Shown piece after piece: positions 35,338 to 46,300 of a DNA stretch of 64,000 bases (positions within the stretch are counted from its first letter, which is position 1; each line of letters starts with the position of its first letter). This stretch comes from CAYPLH01 sp964411505 (GTDB lineage Bacteria; Bacillota; Clostridia; CAYPLH01; DUMO01). The notes beneath the pieces were generated by a model. The model did not search any database. It saw only the letters and a program-made list of their open reading frames with translations, and was not told the origin of the DNA. Both the position numbers and the translations under genes were made by a program. Where the stretch lies: contig CAYPLH010000007.1 in assembly GCA_964411505.1 (NCBI GenBank), forward strand, positions 62,001-126,000, read 5' to 3'.

Positions 35338-37173
35338 TTATAATTTTGCATATATTCTTATCGTTGCACACAGTCCTCCATATTCACTTCTTGAAAAAAA
35401 CAGTCCACAGTCTTCACCATATTTCATCTGAATCCGCCTGTGAATATTCAAAAGACCTGTATTATCTTCATCCTTTTCTTCTTTTTTAATAGTCATTCTT
35501 CTAAGTTTTTCAAGTAGCTCCTCAGAAAGCTCTTCTCCATTATCCTCCACAGTTATGTAAATATAATCGGTATCATGTTTAATACTTACATGGATTAATC
35601 CTCCACTATTCTTATTTTTCAGACCATGCTTGTAACAATTTTCAATTAGAGGCTGTAAAATAAGCCTAGGAACCCGAATATTCATCAACTCTTCGCAAAG
35701 TTCTTCAAACTTGCTTGATATCTGTTTAGAAAACCGGAAATCCTGAATCTCAATGTAACTTCTTGCATGGTTTACTTCCTTTAAAAGCTCTATATCATCT
35801 GTCGAACTACGAGTAATAAATTGATAATAAAGAGCCAGGTGATGCGTAAGCCGTGCTGCATTTTCGGTATCCTGCATTTCAACCAGACGTGATATAATAA
35901 AAAAGCTGTTGTATAAAAAGTGAGAGTTAATCTGATTTTGAAGCTGCTTAAGCTCGGCGCTTTTTGTTAGCAGGCTTTGCTCATACATTTGCTTTATTAG
36001 CCCTTTCAGCTTTTCAATCATATTATTGAATTTACCATAAATATATCGGAATTCATCATTACTTTTATGCCCTATCGAAATATCCAGTACGCCTTCATCT
36101 ACTTTTTTAAAGGCTAACAAAAGTTTTGAAAGGGGTTTTTTTATCAAGTTATATATCAAGTATGAGAATATGAAAATCTCCAGCAAAGCCAGTATAGATA
36201 CCACCCACATCCATTTTTGATGTAACTCTATAGGTCCTAATATTTTGCTTTCAGGAATATAAACAAAAAGTGCCGAATCAAGATAATCAGATTTGTTATA
36301 TAAAGTAAGAAACTTCTCGTTGCCTATTTCCATTGTGTATATAGTTTCATCAATTTTGGAAAAATATCCACTGTCAAATTTTTCTCTTATATGTTTTTCA
36401 ACGTCTATACGGTTTTTATTATTTTCCTTGAGCTTATCAAAAACCGTCCAGCCTTCAACATTACGATTTTCAGCATAGTTTGAGGTATCCGTATCCAAAC
36501 TGATGTTATCAAATATCATCCATCTTTGCTCCTTATTAACCAAAACTGCTCCGCCGCCCTCGTACTGCGCAAATTCATGCAATGAATTTGCAATTTTGCT
36601 CACTGACAGCTCAACAGAAATGGTGGCTCTAGGCATTCTGTCACTGCCATAAAGCATTGTACTGTGCTGGTTTAAAAAAAGTCTTCCATTCCAAAATGAA
36701 AACGGAAATGTTTTGGCACCCGTCACTGCATCAACTTCATCCCCATCTATACCCGCATGATATTGACTGCCTATACTGCTTAGTATTATTTCACTGCCCG
36801 GTATATAGATTTTAATCTCATGGATCTTGCTGCTGTAATTTTTTATGAGGTTAAGCTCATCCCAAACACTCCTATATGTTTGAACTCTTTCATGAACACC
36901 CATTATTTTGTGCAATGTAGCCAGACTTAAAAAATCGAAATCGTTAAAATACAACCCCTGCATATCTGAAATATCAAATACTTCTTTTTCAAAATTATCA
37001 AGGTAATGCTTGGCCTGGTACATCATCGACTTAGATATTTCCTTTTTTATTTTATCAGCACCCATAATATTTATTCCTGCACTGATTATGTATAATGGAA
37101 TAAAAACGATTAAAAAGACAAACAGAATTTTTATGAAAATTGACGGCTGCCTTTCTTTAAATATTGATATCAC
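35338..37173 (-). CDS. YesM-type sensor histidine kinase
   Basis: A 611-residue membrane kinase. One transmembrane helix lies near residues 12-34 (FIKILFVFLIVFIPLYIISA), followed by an extracellular sensor of about 260 residues. A second helix (WVVSILALLEIFIFSYLIYNL) comes near 300-325, then a HAMP linker, the His-kinase motif LQNQINSHFLYNSF with the phospho-His and a HATPase domain with LILQPLIENCYKHGL. It is the first gene of the two-component pair, read from the 37.2-kb side. The GTG start follows AAGGGGA. Such kinases sense extracellular saccharides or binding proteins. Confidence 0.93.
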   Translation of the reverse strand: MISIFKERQPSIFIKILFVFLIVFIPLYIISAGINIMGADKIKKEISKSMMYQAKHYLDNFEKEVFDISDMQGLYFNDFDFLSLATLHKIMGVHERVQTYRSVWDELNLIKNYSSKIHEIKIYIPGSEIILSSIGSQYHAGIDGDEVDAVTGAKTFPFSFWNGRLFLNQHSTMLYGSDRMPRATISVELSVSKIANSLHEFAQYEGGGAVLVNKEQRWMIFDNISLDTDTSNYAENRNVEGWTVFDKLKENNKNRIDVEKHIREKFDSGYFSKIDETIYTMEIGNEKFLTLYNKSDYLDSALFVYIPESKILGPIELHQKWMWVVSILALLEIFIFSYLIYNLIKKPLSKLLLAFKKVDEGVLDISIGHKSNDEFRYIYGKFNNMIEKLKGLIKQMYEQSLLTKSAELKQLQNQINSHFLYNSFFIISRLVEMQDTENAARLTHHLALYYQFITRSSTDDIELLKEVNHARSYIEIQDFRFSKQISSKFEELCEELMNIRVPRLILQPLIENCYKHGLKNKNSGGLIHVSIKHDTDYIYITVEDNGEELSEELLEKLRRMTIKKEEKDEDNTGLLNIHRRIQMKYGEDCGLFFSRSEYGGLCATIRIYAKL

Positions 37174-37369
37174 AGCAACATCCCCTTATAAACATTAAAA
37201 TATATCTGAGTTATTCCATTCAATAAAACTTTTTAAGACAGTTTCCAAGCAGGTAGATGCGACTCTACTCCCCTCCAACAATCGGTAGTTTACTTTAAAC
37301 ATATCACATTATTTACTATTCACAAAGCTATTTTAAAAATTATCACACAAAAATTATGATATAATTATT

Positions 37370-37473
37370 CCCCGAAAAGTAAGTTGAACCAGCTTTGCAT
37401 ACAATATATACTGCCGATTAAATCGTACAGACACTATATATTGTATGTGGAGTTCAACTAATATACTTTTTGG
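37370..37473. repeat. 104-bp nested palindromic element
   Basis: Outer arms CCCCGAAAAGTAAGTTGAAC and GTTCAACTAATATACTTTTTGGG pair imperfectly. The inner pair ATACAATATATA (37399-37410) / TATATATTGTAT (37435-37446) is exact, and the centre has CGAT-taa-ATCG. Three nested stems suggest an insertion of the MITE type rather than a terminator. Confidence 0.7.
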
Positions 37474-37489
37474 GTATTAATCACAATAT

Positions 37490-37562
37490 AGTATAGTAAA
37501 AACAGCAATTGGTTCTCCGAAAAATAATTAGCCTGTTCTATTACTTCACCATATCTATTATA
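37490..37562. repeat. Degenerate copy of the palindromic family at 49352-49559
   Basis: GAAAAATAATTAGCCTGTTCT here is the exact reverse complement of AGAACAGGCTAATTATTTTTC at 49371-49391. The flanks continue with partial matches to both ends of that element, but its centre is missing. Confidence 0.6.
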
Positions 37563-37797
37563 AGTTGGTAAAAAGTAAAACGAAGATACTAATACAAGAA
37601 ATATCATGTCAATATTTGAATAATAATTTTTTATTTATAGATACTAATAGTAATGCTGCAGCGAATCAATCATTAGCTTGGTGCTGTAATGCATCTGATA
37701 GGGTTCGGGCTAAAGACTTACCAAAATTCCTATCAAGATTAATATTTTCGCTGTAATAAGGCTAAAATTCAGTAGACATTGGAAAGGAGTTGCTTTA

Positions 37798-37983
37798 ATG
37801 CCTCAATTGAACGAGTTAGAACTTCAAAACTTAAGGCATCTAATCGGATCCCATGAAACAGCTTTTCAAAAGCTGCAGACTTACTCACAGCAGGTGACAG
37901 ATCCACAAATCAAGCAGATGTTTCAAAAATCTGCACAGGATGCACAAAATACCAAACAAAAATTAATGCAGTTTTTAAGTTAG
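37798..37983 (+). CDS. Small CotF-like spore coat protein
   Basis: A 61-residue helical protein (LNELELQNLRHLIGSHETAFQKL) resembling the small spore-coat/CotF-like family found in pairs in clostridia. A strong AAAGGAG site precedes the ATG. It ends 11 bases before the next gene, whose product is related, so they form a two-gene operon. Expression is expected in the mother cell during sporulation, from family knowledge only. Confidence 0.75.
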   Translation: MPQLNELELQNLRHLIGSHETAFQKLQTYSQQVTDPQIKQMFQKSAQDAQNTKQKLMQFLS

Positions 37984-37994
37984 GAGGGGAAACT

Positions 37995-38243
37995 ATGCAG
38001 GAAAAAGATATGGTAAATGATGTACTATCTATGGTAAACAGCAGTATAACTGGATATTCAAATGTTCTGACTCAAGCTTGCAATCCTCAACTAAGGCAGG
38101 CTATACAGCAGATCAGAAATGGTGATGAAACATTCCAGTATGAGCTTTTCAAAATAGCTGAACAAAAAGGCTATTATATGCCTGCTAAGCCAGCTAATAT
38201 GAATGAAATTCAACAAGTTAAGTCACAATTGAGTGGTCAGTAA
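37995..38243 (+). CDS. CotF-family spore coat protein
   Basis: An 82-residue protein with the core of CotF-like coat proteins (NDVLSMVNSSITGYSNVLTQA, QQIRNGDETFQYELFKIAEQKGYY, cited in parts). The KGYYMPAKPA end is typical of the family. AGGAGGGGAA precedes the ATG. It is followed by a strong terminator, closing the two-gene coat unit. Confidence 0.85.
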   Translation: MQEKDMVNDVLSMVNSSITGYSNVLTQACNPQLRQAIQQIRNGDETFQYELFKIAEQKGYYMPAKPANMNEIQQVKSQLSGQ

Positions 38244-38294
38244 TTAAATAAGATTGCAAGGAATTTACTCCTTGCTTGTTCAAAAGATCTACTT

Positions 38295-38322
38295 AAAAGG
38301 GAGAAGCCTTCTCCCTTTTTTT
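38295..38322 (+). terminator. Terminator after the spore coat genes
   Basis: AAAAGGGAGAA-gcc-TTCTCCCTTTT, a perfect 11-bp stem with a three-base loop and a T run. Confidence 0.95.
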
Positions 38323-38329
38323 GCAAAGT

Positions 38330-38398
38330 TTAGCTAATAAGTATAATCAAATTTGACATAATGCCTAATATGCGCTAAAATATTCTTATATTAGCTAA
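38330..38398 (+). promoter_or_regulatory. Promoter of the Phd-Uma2 gene bracketed by an inverted repeat
   Basis: TTGACA (38353-38358), 17-base spacer and TAAAAT (38376-38381) form a near-consensus promoter. TTAGCTAATAAG (38330-38341) and CTTATATTAGCTAA (38385-38398) are inverted copies, with a 2-base insertion, lying on both sides of it. This is the layout expected for an autoregulating Phd/YefM-type DNA-binding domain. Confidence 0.65.
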
Positions 38399-38413
38399 TG
38401 TGAGGTGTGGGAT

Positions 38414-39139
38414 ATGAGAGTTCCTTCAACTAAAGTGCAAAATAACTTTGGAAGATATCTAAAGTACGTCCAGGTAAACGAAGAGATAACTGTTACCAAA
38501 AACGGTAAGGATGTTGCAAGAATTTTACCCTGTGAGGGTTCCGCTAACAAAGGCGTCATGGAAGGTGTTGCCGAATACATGACAAACGGAGACTGGGTGA
38601 CTTATGACGAATTTATGGAGTTGGTTGAAAATTCGGAGCAGAGGTTTGAATTGATTGACGGTGTTGTCTACAACATGGCTTCACCCTCCTACAAACACCA
38701 GTACGCAGTACATGAAATATTTGGTGTGTTCTACAATTTTTTTAAAGGCAAAACATGTACTCCACTCACATCTCCTTTTGATATTACTTTTCAAAAAAGT
38801 GAAGATAATATTTGTGTTGTCCAGCCTGATATAATTGTTATATGCGACAAGGAAAAAATTAATAAAAAAGGCAATTATAAAGGTGTGCCATCCTTGTTAG
38901 TTGAAGTTTTATCACCTTCTACTAGAGGCAAGGATATGCTTAAAAAACTCGATTTGTACAAACAAAGCGGGGTTAAGGAGTACTGGATTATTGATACGCA
39001 AAATGAGCAGATTACAGTTTATTTTTTTAATAAAAATGATATCGCAGACAGTAAAGCTTATGTAAAAGGTGCAAATGAATTTGTAGAATCAGCTTGTTTT
39101 GGAGGGCTTAAAGTGATACTGAAGGATGTTTTTGCATAA
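38414..39139 (+). CDS. Fusion of Phd/YefM-type antitoxin domain with Uma2-family nuclease domain
   Basis: A 241-residue protein. Residues 1-45 match the DNA-binding half of Phd/YefM antitoxins (VPSTKVQNNFGRYLKYVQ ... ITVTKNGKDVARILP). From about residue 60 it is a Uma2 (DUF820) domain of the PD-(D/E)XK fold: FELIDGVVYNMASPS, the Asp139 motif VQPDIIVI and Glu164 in LLVEVLSPSTRGKDMLKKLDLY, with a following Lys. No separate toxin or antitoxin gene is adjacent. ATG at 38414 has GAGGTG six bases upstream; an in-frame GTG lies three codons earlier. The biological role of Uma2 proteins in Firmicutes is unclear. Confidence 0.88.
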   Translation: MRVPSTKVQNNFGRYLKYVQVNEEITVTKNGKDVARILPCEGSANKGVMEGVAEYMTNGDWVTYDEFMELVENSEQRFELIDGVVYNMASPSYKHQYAVHEIFGVFYNFFKGKTCTPLTSPFDITFQKSEDNICVVQPDIIVICDKEKINKKGNYKGVPSLLVEVLSPSTRGKDMLKKLDLYKQSGVKEYWIIDTQNEQITVYFFNKNDIADSKAYVKGANEFVESACFGGLKVILKDVFA

Positions 39140-39247
39140 ATTTCAAAGCAGACCTTCTTGGGGTCTTTCAAGTTTGTGGAATCTAACGGGAATCCTCTGC
39201 TTTTTAATGGGAAAACGAAAACTATATCCTCACAATGGCTGCAAACA

Positions 39248-40207
39248 TCAAAACTCAAATTTAGTGCGTCTTAAAAATAGTTCAGTCAGAACCTCTTTAG
39301 GATCGCTTCCTTCTTTTACAATATTGTATACAGCTTTGCAAATAGGCATTTCTACTTCATAAAGACGAGAAAGCTTTACAAGTGCCTCTGCTGTTGAAAC
39401 ACCTTCAGCCAGCTTGTCGAAGCTTTCACCCTTAACAAGCAGCTCGCCGAATCTACGGTTATGACTATAAGCCGAGAACAAGGTTGCTTCATAATCACCA
39501 AGATGGCATAACCCATATGCTGTAAGCTCGTTACCTCCCATAGCACGTATTAGACGGGAAACCTCCCTTGCTCCCCGGGCCATAAGAGCCCCTTTGAGAC
39601 CGCTTATTCCAAGTCCATCAAGCATACCTGCTGCAATTCCAATAACGTTTTTGGTAGCTGCTCCCACTTCATTTCCTATCATGTCCTGGCCATAATAAAA
39701 ACGTATCAGGTCACTTCCAAATTTGTCTACTATTTTTTTTGTAAGCTCAATACTTTCAGAGCCCACAACCATGCAACTTGGTACGCCCTTTATGAACTGC
39801 TGAACATGTCCTGGTCCTACCCATATTACAGTTTTTGTTGAAGGTCCCAGCTCCTCGGACATGACCTGCGACAGCCTTTTTCCTGTATCATCTTCAAGAC
39901 CTTTCATGCATAATATGAAGGTTTTGCTAGAAATATTAAGAGAAGAAATCTCCCTTGCTAGGCTTCTAAGTTGCTGGGCTCCAATCGCAATTATGATAAA
40001 ATCCGCATAGGTGATTATATGTGAAATAGAGCTGGTAAGTTCCACATTATCCTGAAGCTTTAGGTATTCATTTTTCCTCTCATTGAGCAGTTTTATATAC
40101 GTACCGGAATCTTTTCTTCCGTATATTGTAACATTGTGACCAATATGGGATAAATACCACGCAAGAAATGTACCCCAACGACCACAACCAATAACCGAAA
40201 CATTCAT
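39248..40207 (-). CDS. gpsA: NAD(P)-dependent glycerol-3-phosphate dehydrogenase, divergent
   Basis: A 319-residue Rossmann dehydrogenase of the GpsA family, which makes sn-glycerol-3-phosphate for lipids. It shows GCGRWGTFLAW in place of the usual GxGSWGTALA, CMKGLE for the KGxE motif, the Lys motif GAATKNVIGIAAG and SAYSHNRRFG near the substrate site. The changes are larger than among typical GpsA proteins, so a second paralogue or a related dehydrogenase is possible. GGAGG lies before the ATG. It follows the giant glucan synthase gene by 95 bases on the same strand; co-transcription could link glycerol-phosphate supply and glucan decoration. Confidence 0.85.
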   Translation of the reverse strand: MNVSVIGCGRWGTFLAWYLSHIGHNVTIYGRKDSGTYIKLLNERKNEYLKLQDNVELTSSISHIITYADFIIIAIGAQQLRSLAREISSLNISSKTFILCMKGLEDDTGKRLSQVMSEELGPSTKTVIWVGPGHVQQFIKGVPSCMVVGSESIELTKKIVDKFGSDLIRFYYGQDMIGNEVGAATKNVIGIAAGMLDGLGISGLKGALMARGAREVSRLIRAMGGNELTAYGLCHLGDYEATLFSAYSHNRRFGELLVKGESFDKLAEGVSTAEALVKLSRLYEVEMPICKAVYNIVKEGSDPKEVLTELFLRRTKFEF

Positions 40208-40302
40208 AAAAAACCTCCATGCAAACCCGATGTAAATATTTTTGCTATTACATCATACATCACTATTTACATGGGGGCAAGACATGTTATAGATATCCTT
40301 TC

Positions 40303-43300
40303 TCACTTTCTCCCCATTACCACCTCCACATTATGCACTTTACCATCATCCGCAAGGCTGATCATACCTGTATCCAAAGCAGTTCCATCTATCAAAACCT
40401 GTCTGACACCTTTGCTCACTCTATCAGGATTCTTTACAGTTATAGCATATACTGAATTGCCATACCTGTACTCAATCTTGTATTCTGCCCAATGCACAGG
40501 TATACATGGGTCTATCTCCAGCTGATTGCCACTTTTCTTAAAGCCCAGGATATCCTCAATTCCTACCCTATAAAACCACCCAGCAGAGCCTGTATACCAT
40601 GTCCAGCCACCCCTACCGGTATGTGGGGGAACTGAATAAACATCTGCTGGCATTACATAAGGCTCCACCTTATATTTTGAATACTCTATATGCGTTCTAG
40701 AATGATTTATCGGATTAATAAGTTCAAAAAGCCCCCATGCTTTATCGCCCTGTCCCATAAGGGCAAATGCCTGAATGACCCAACAAGCAGCATGGGTATA
40801 TTGACCACCGTTTTCTCTTACACCTGGAACATAACCCCGTATATATCCGGGATTCGGTTCACTTTTATCAAAGGGAGGAGTTAGCAGCTTGATAAGACCT
40901 TCGTCTCTTCTAACAAGATAATTTTCTAATGAATTCATTGCTTCAACAACTCTGTCTTTATCAGCTGCTCCCGATATAACTGCCCAAGACTGGGATATGG
41001 AGTCAATTTTGCACTCACTGTTCTGAATCGAGCCCAAGGGTGTGCCATCGTCAAAGTAAGCTCTTCTGTACCAGCTGCCATCCCATGCACTATCTTCAAT
41101 GTTTTTAATGAGCGTTTCTGCTAGTTCAGTGTACTTTTGAACTCTATCATAATCTCCCATCACTTCACAAATAGGTATAAAATTTTTGATGTTGGTATAT
41201 AAGAACCATCCAAGCCAAACACTCTCACCACGTCCTTCATTACCTACAGTATTCATACCGTCATTCCAGTCGCCCGAGCCCATTAACGGTAGTCCGTTAT
41301 CTCCAAATTTAAAGCCATACTCCAAAGATCTGATGCAATGATCATATATAGTACCTGTATTTGACGAGACTTTTGGTTTTATATAGATCTCATGCTCATA
41401 CTCGTGCAAAAGAGGTGCTTCCAGGAATGGAACAGTTTCTTTTAGTATACCTGTATCTCCAGTCACTTTTATATATTTTGACGTTACAAATGGCAGCCAC
41501 ATATAGTCATCTGAGTAACGAGTTCTTGTTCCTTTGTTGCCCTGTTCGTGCCACCAATGAAGCACATCACCCTCAACAAACTGATGAGCTGCATGCAAAA
41601 GTATCTGATTTCTTGCTATATCAGGCCAAATATCTACAACCGCGATTACATCCTGCAACTGATCTCTGTACCCGAACGCTCCGCCTGCTTGGTAAAAACC
41701 AGACCTCGCCCAAATCCTGCATGCAATTACCTGATATACAAGCCATCCATTGAGTAAAATATCCATTGATTTATCTGGAGTACTAACCTTAATAGCTCCC
41801 AGTTTTTCTCTCCAGAAATACTGGATTTCCTCCAACGATTTCTTTACAGTATCTATATTTTTATATTTATTATGTGTTTTATTTGCAAGTTCTCTGTTTT
41901 TCTCCATTCCAAGCTGCAAAATAATTTCATAAGTCTGTCCAGGTTCAATTTTTATTTGAGTTTGAATTGCCACGCAAGGATCATATCCTGCCCCTGCTGC
42001 ACCTGAAAGCTTGACTCTTCTTAAACCTTCAGGACTTCTTATGCAGCCTTCGCCAAAAAACTCTTTACGGTCACAAGTCACAGTCTTTTTATTTCCTGGT
42101 ATATCCACAAACGCTACTGTACCTGTAAATTCCTCATTATAGTGGTTTTCCACAAACACTGCATTATCTTCTGTTTTGTCTGTCACCAAATATCTTGATG
42201 TAACCTGGTCACTAACACCTAACACTGGTCTTATATAATAGGTTATGGTGAGATTTCGTTCCTCCTCTGTCATGTTTTTCAAACTGATTAATGAAATTTT
42301 TACAGAATCAGAACGCGGTACAAACTGAATCATACTATGCTCAACCCCATGGCTTACATGCTCAAACACTGTATAACCAAATCCATATCTGATCACATAA
42401 GGAGTATTTTCTCGTATAGGAAGCGGAGTAATAGTCCAAAGCTCATCAGTATCACTATCTCCAATGTATACTACCTCTCCTTGAGCATCAGAAACAGGAT
42501 CGTTAGACCACGGTGTAATTTTATTCTCACGGCTGTTTTCAAACCAAGTATACCCTCCTCCGGATTCTGTAACCAAAAACCCAAACCTTTCATTCGCTAT
42601 TACATTGGACCATGGAAGTGGAGTATTTTGCGATTCGGTCAATTTAATTACATACTCTCTTCCATCTTCTTTAAAGCCTCCTATTCCATTAAAGAATGAT
42701 AGCTTTTCTTCGTAGGATTTACTGTCCAAATACTCTTTCGTCCTCGAAATGAGTTTTTTATATGGTGGAAGCTTGCTTTCATAAGCAACTTCAACTTGTT
42801 CATTGACATATCCCCCATCACTTCTTAGACTAATTCTTGCCATTGTATAAAGAAGGTTTATATCGTCCTCAGATACATCACTGCTTTTAATAACGAACAC
42901 GCCTCCGGGCTTATTAATCAAATCCTGTCCATGACTTGAACATACTACTTCAGTAATCAGGTTTTGCATAGGATTTGTGTAACTTGATTTCTCTTCATTC
43001 AAAATTACAAGGTCTACTTTAAGGTCCTTTACCCTCCAGTATTCATGGGCTTTGAGAACCTCGTTAACAATATCCACCTCGTCCATTTTATTCATCACAA
43101 CTAATACTATTGGTAAATCTCCTGAAATTCCATATGTCCACAAGGATGACTGCCCTCGGGTATTTTTTCGGATATAGCTTTCTTTTGTACGAAGGAGCGG
43201 ATTTATAAACAGGATAAGACTCATCATATTCTGATATAGCTCCATCTCAAATGCCTTTATATTAAGATATCGTGCTTCTACCCTACTTCGCGTCAGAGCA

Positions 43301-46300
43301 AGCTTAAAAGCTGCCTCTGTTGCTTCAGTTTCCATATATTTTTCAGCAAGCTCTAGTACATTATCCCTGCTATCACTAATGGCAGTAATAAAGGTTATCT
43401 TTGCAGATTTTAAAGGCTCAATTCTAACCATCTGTCGCTGGCTCATAATTGGGTCAAGCACTGCCCCTGTTGAATTTGAGAGCGGTTTGCTTTTTTTCAT
43501 AACCACAGGATTCGAAACATTGTGTCCCCTTCCGATAAATTGAGCTCTGTCTGTTTCATACTGAACATCTCCAACAGTTTCTCCCTCAACCACCATGGTA
43601 TTTACCATCCACATAGGTCTGTCAGTATCAATTCTTGGTCGCCTTTTTGCTAATAAACTGTGGGAGTCAGGCACATATTCGGTCTCAATAAATAGATTGC
43701 TAAATGCAGGATGGGCCACATCTGCTCCGTGTGATGCAAGCACTACCTCCATGTAGCTTGTAACTTCCAATACACAAGCTTCATTACCGTGATTTGTGAA
43801 GGTCAGCTGCCTGATTTCTGCATTATCTCCAGATGCAACAATTATCTCTGTTTGTGTTGTTATATCGCCATCGGTCCTTGAAAACAATGCTTTATCTGAC
43901 GTAAAGGTGACATTATAATCTTCAGGAATTACTCCTATTGGTTGATAAAATGCGCTCCATACATGATTCTTGTCTACATTACGAATATAAAAGAACATTC
44001 CATATTTATCACAAGTGGAATCCTCGCGCCATCTGCTAATATCAATGAGATTGCTTCTACTATAACCAGTCCCTCTTTCTGTTACCATAGCAGAATAACT
44101 TCCGTTAGACAAAATATGAACCCTAGGTATCACTGGATCGGGTGCACTGTAGGTTCTTACCGAATCTCCTTCATTGTAGACAACATCCTTGAACGGAGTT
44201 ATTTTCTCTTTATTTTCCTTTGTAAACACAATATTGGTCGGAACCTTCTCCTGAAGTAAGAGCTGTGCAGCTTTTATTACCGGATCCTTATGAAAACGCT
44301 CCTGCATCAAATTTTTATTAAGATAATTATTTATTGCAATAAGGCTCATACCCTGATGATGTGCCATATAACTTTTGACAATACCTTTGTTGTTTCCAAA
44401 AGGTAGCCTTTCAGGAGTATAATCAACCGCTTCATAAAGACCATAAGAACCGTTTAGTCCTTCCTTATAGAGCTTGTAAATGTTTTCCATAGCACCCTGC
44501 GGGTCTATTGGTAAAGCTAGCACGGTTGCATACGGAGCAACAACCATATCCTCAATCAGTCCTCTTTTAAGTCCAAGCCATGGCACTCCAAATGCTTTAT
44601 ATTGATAATCCAAATTTATATCTAATGAGTAAAACCCAGACTCACTCGTTCCCCAAGGCACACGCCTTTGTCGGCCATACTTCTTTTGACTTCTTACAAC
44701 AAACGAATAAGTCTCATCAAGCAATGTGTTTTTATACCTTTTCATTATTAGAAGTGGCATAAGGTATTCAAACATGGTTCCACTCCATGAAACAAGTCCT
44801 TTATAGTAATCAATTACTGTTAGTGTTCTGCCCAGCCTAAACCAGTGCTTAAGGCTCACTTCACCTCTGGCAATAGCTATAAAACTTGCCTGACGCGCTT
44901 CAGATGCAAGCAGATCATAGTAGGAGTTTGTAATTTCATTTTCTTCTATATTAAATCCAACTGTAAATAGCTTTTTTCTTTCATCATATAAATGTTTAAA
45001 TTCCATTCCGTTTGCAAGCTTGTCTATTCTTTGTATAAGATCAGTATACTTATCAATAAATTTACCAGCATGTTCGGCAGATTTTGAAACAGCCTTTTTT
45101 AACTCTTCCAGCCATGCAAGCTGGCTTTCACTTAGATTATTTTCGTTTTCCTTCAGTTCCTTTATAATTTCGTTAAGCTCGGATTCTATTTCGTGGTATC
45201 CTGAAATTTCTGATAGTGTTGCATTTCTTTTTAATTTTTCATATACCTTTTGAAGTTTTTCATAAGCTTCCTTTTGTAAAAGCGTGCTGTCGTTCATGAT
45301 ATTATGAAAACTATCTAAGACGTATATATAACGAGAAAACTCCGAAATTTCTCTTTTAAAAGCATTAAGCATATGCTCCACTTTTGCTTTCCAATAAGAC
45401 TTTTTTGCACTGATTTTCTTACTGTTTGATAAAATCTCTTCTATTGCCATTGCCCACATTGAAAGATCGGGGTTTTGGTCAGCTTTAAACTTTTTTAGTA
45501 TACCAGATCCAAATTTTTCACGAACTGATGCAGGTTCAACAAGACCTATTGTATCTTCCAATCCTTTTATAAACTCCCTGTCTGCAACAGGCTTATGCAG
45601 ATATTCCTGCATGCTTTGGCTCAAAACTATTAAATATCCAACAAAATTACCGCTGTCCACTGTAGATACATACCTTGGTCGCAGTGGATAAAGGTTTCTG
45701 GTATCATACCAATTGTAAAGATGACCATTCCACATGTTCATCTTTTCTACAGTTGTTATTGTGTCATTAATAGTTTTGTATAGCTCATAGGTGCCTATAT
45801 ACCCAAAATCTCTGGCTGTAACAGCTGAAAGCAGCCCCAGTCCAATATTGGTTGGGGATGTTCTGTAAGCTATTCCATTTGGTGGATCTTCCTGATAGTT
45901 GTCAGGAGGAAGATAATGATTCCTGTGGTTCATAAATTCCTCAAAATATCTCCAGGTTTTCCTTGCAAGCTTTCTTAATTCAAAAACATCGGCACTTTGA
46001 AGTCTTACATTTTCTTCATCATCACTTTGGCTAATATGCCAAGCTACTAAAGGCGCAAAACTCCAAACAATAAACAATGGAATAGATATAAACAAAGCTG
46101 TGGGCTTTACTAAAAGCGAAGTAATAACAACCATCAGCGATACAATAACTGACGGACGCATTTTAATCCAAAAGGAAGAAACACTGTTTCCTAGCTGCTT
46201 TTCAGCTGCTGCAGCTGTAACCCATTCAAGCATATTCTTCCTTGTAATAACCAGTCTGTATAAAGTTTTAAATACTGCGTCAGTCACCAAATATGCTTGA

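Larger units (their letters stand above)
37174..37797. other. Intergenic region between yesM-like gene and spore-coat genes
   Basis: 624 bases between divergent genes. It holds a 104-bp palindrome (37370-37473) and a degenerate short copy of the 49.3-kb palindromic family (about 37490-37562). A frame of 63 codons at 37565-37756 has no ribosome site and no recognisable product. The promoters of both flanking units must lie here, but I could not fix them. Confidence 0.6.

Noticed and set aside
37370..37473. Palindrome considered as a riboswitch or terminator of the kinase transcript
   Set aside because: No T run on either strand and no conserved riboswitch motif; nested full-length symmetry fits a mobile palindrome better.
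37565..37756. Plus-strand open frame of 63 codons before the spore-coat genes
   Set aside because: TTG start without a ribosome site, no recognisable motifs and position next to palindromic insertions.
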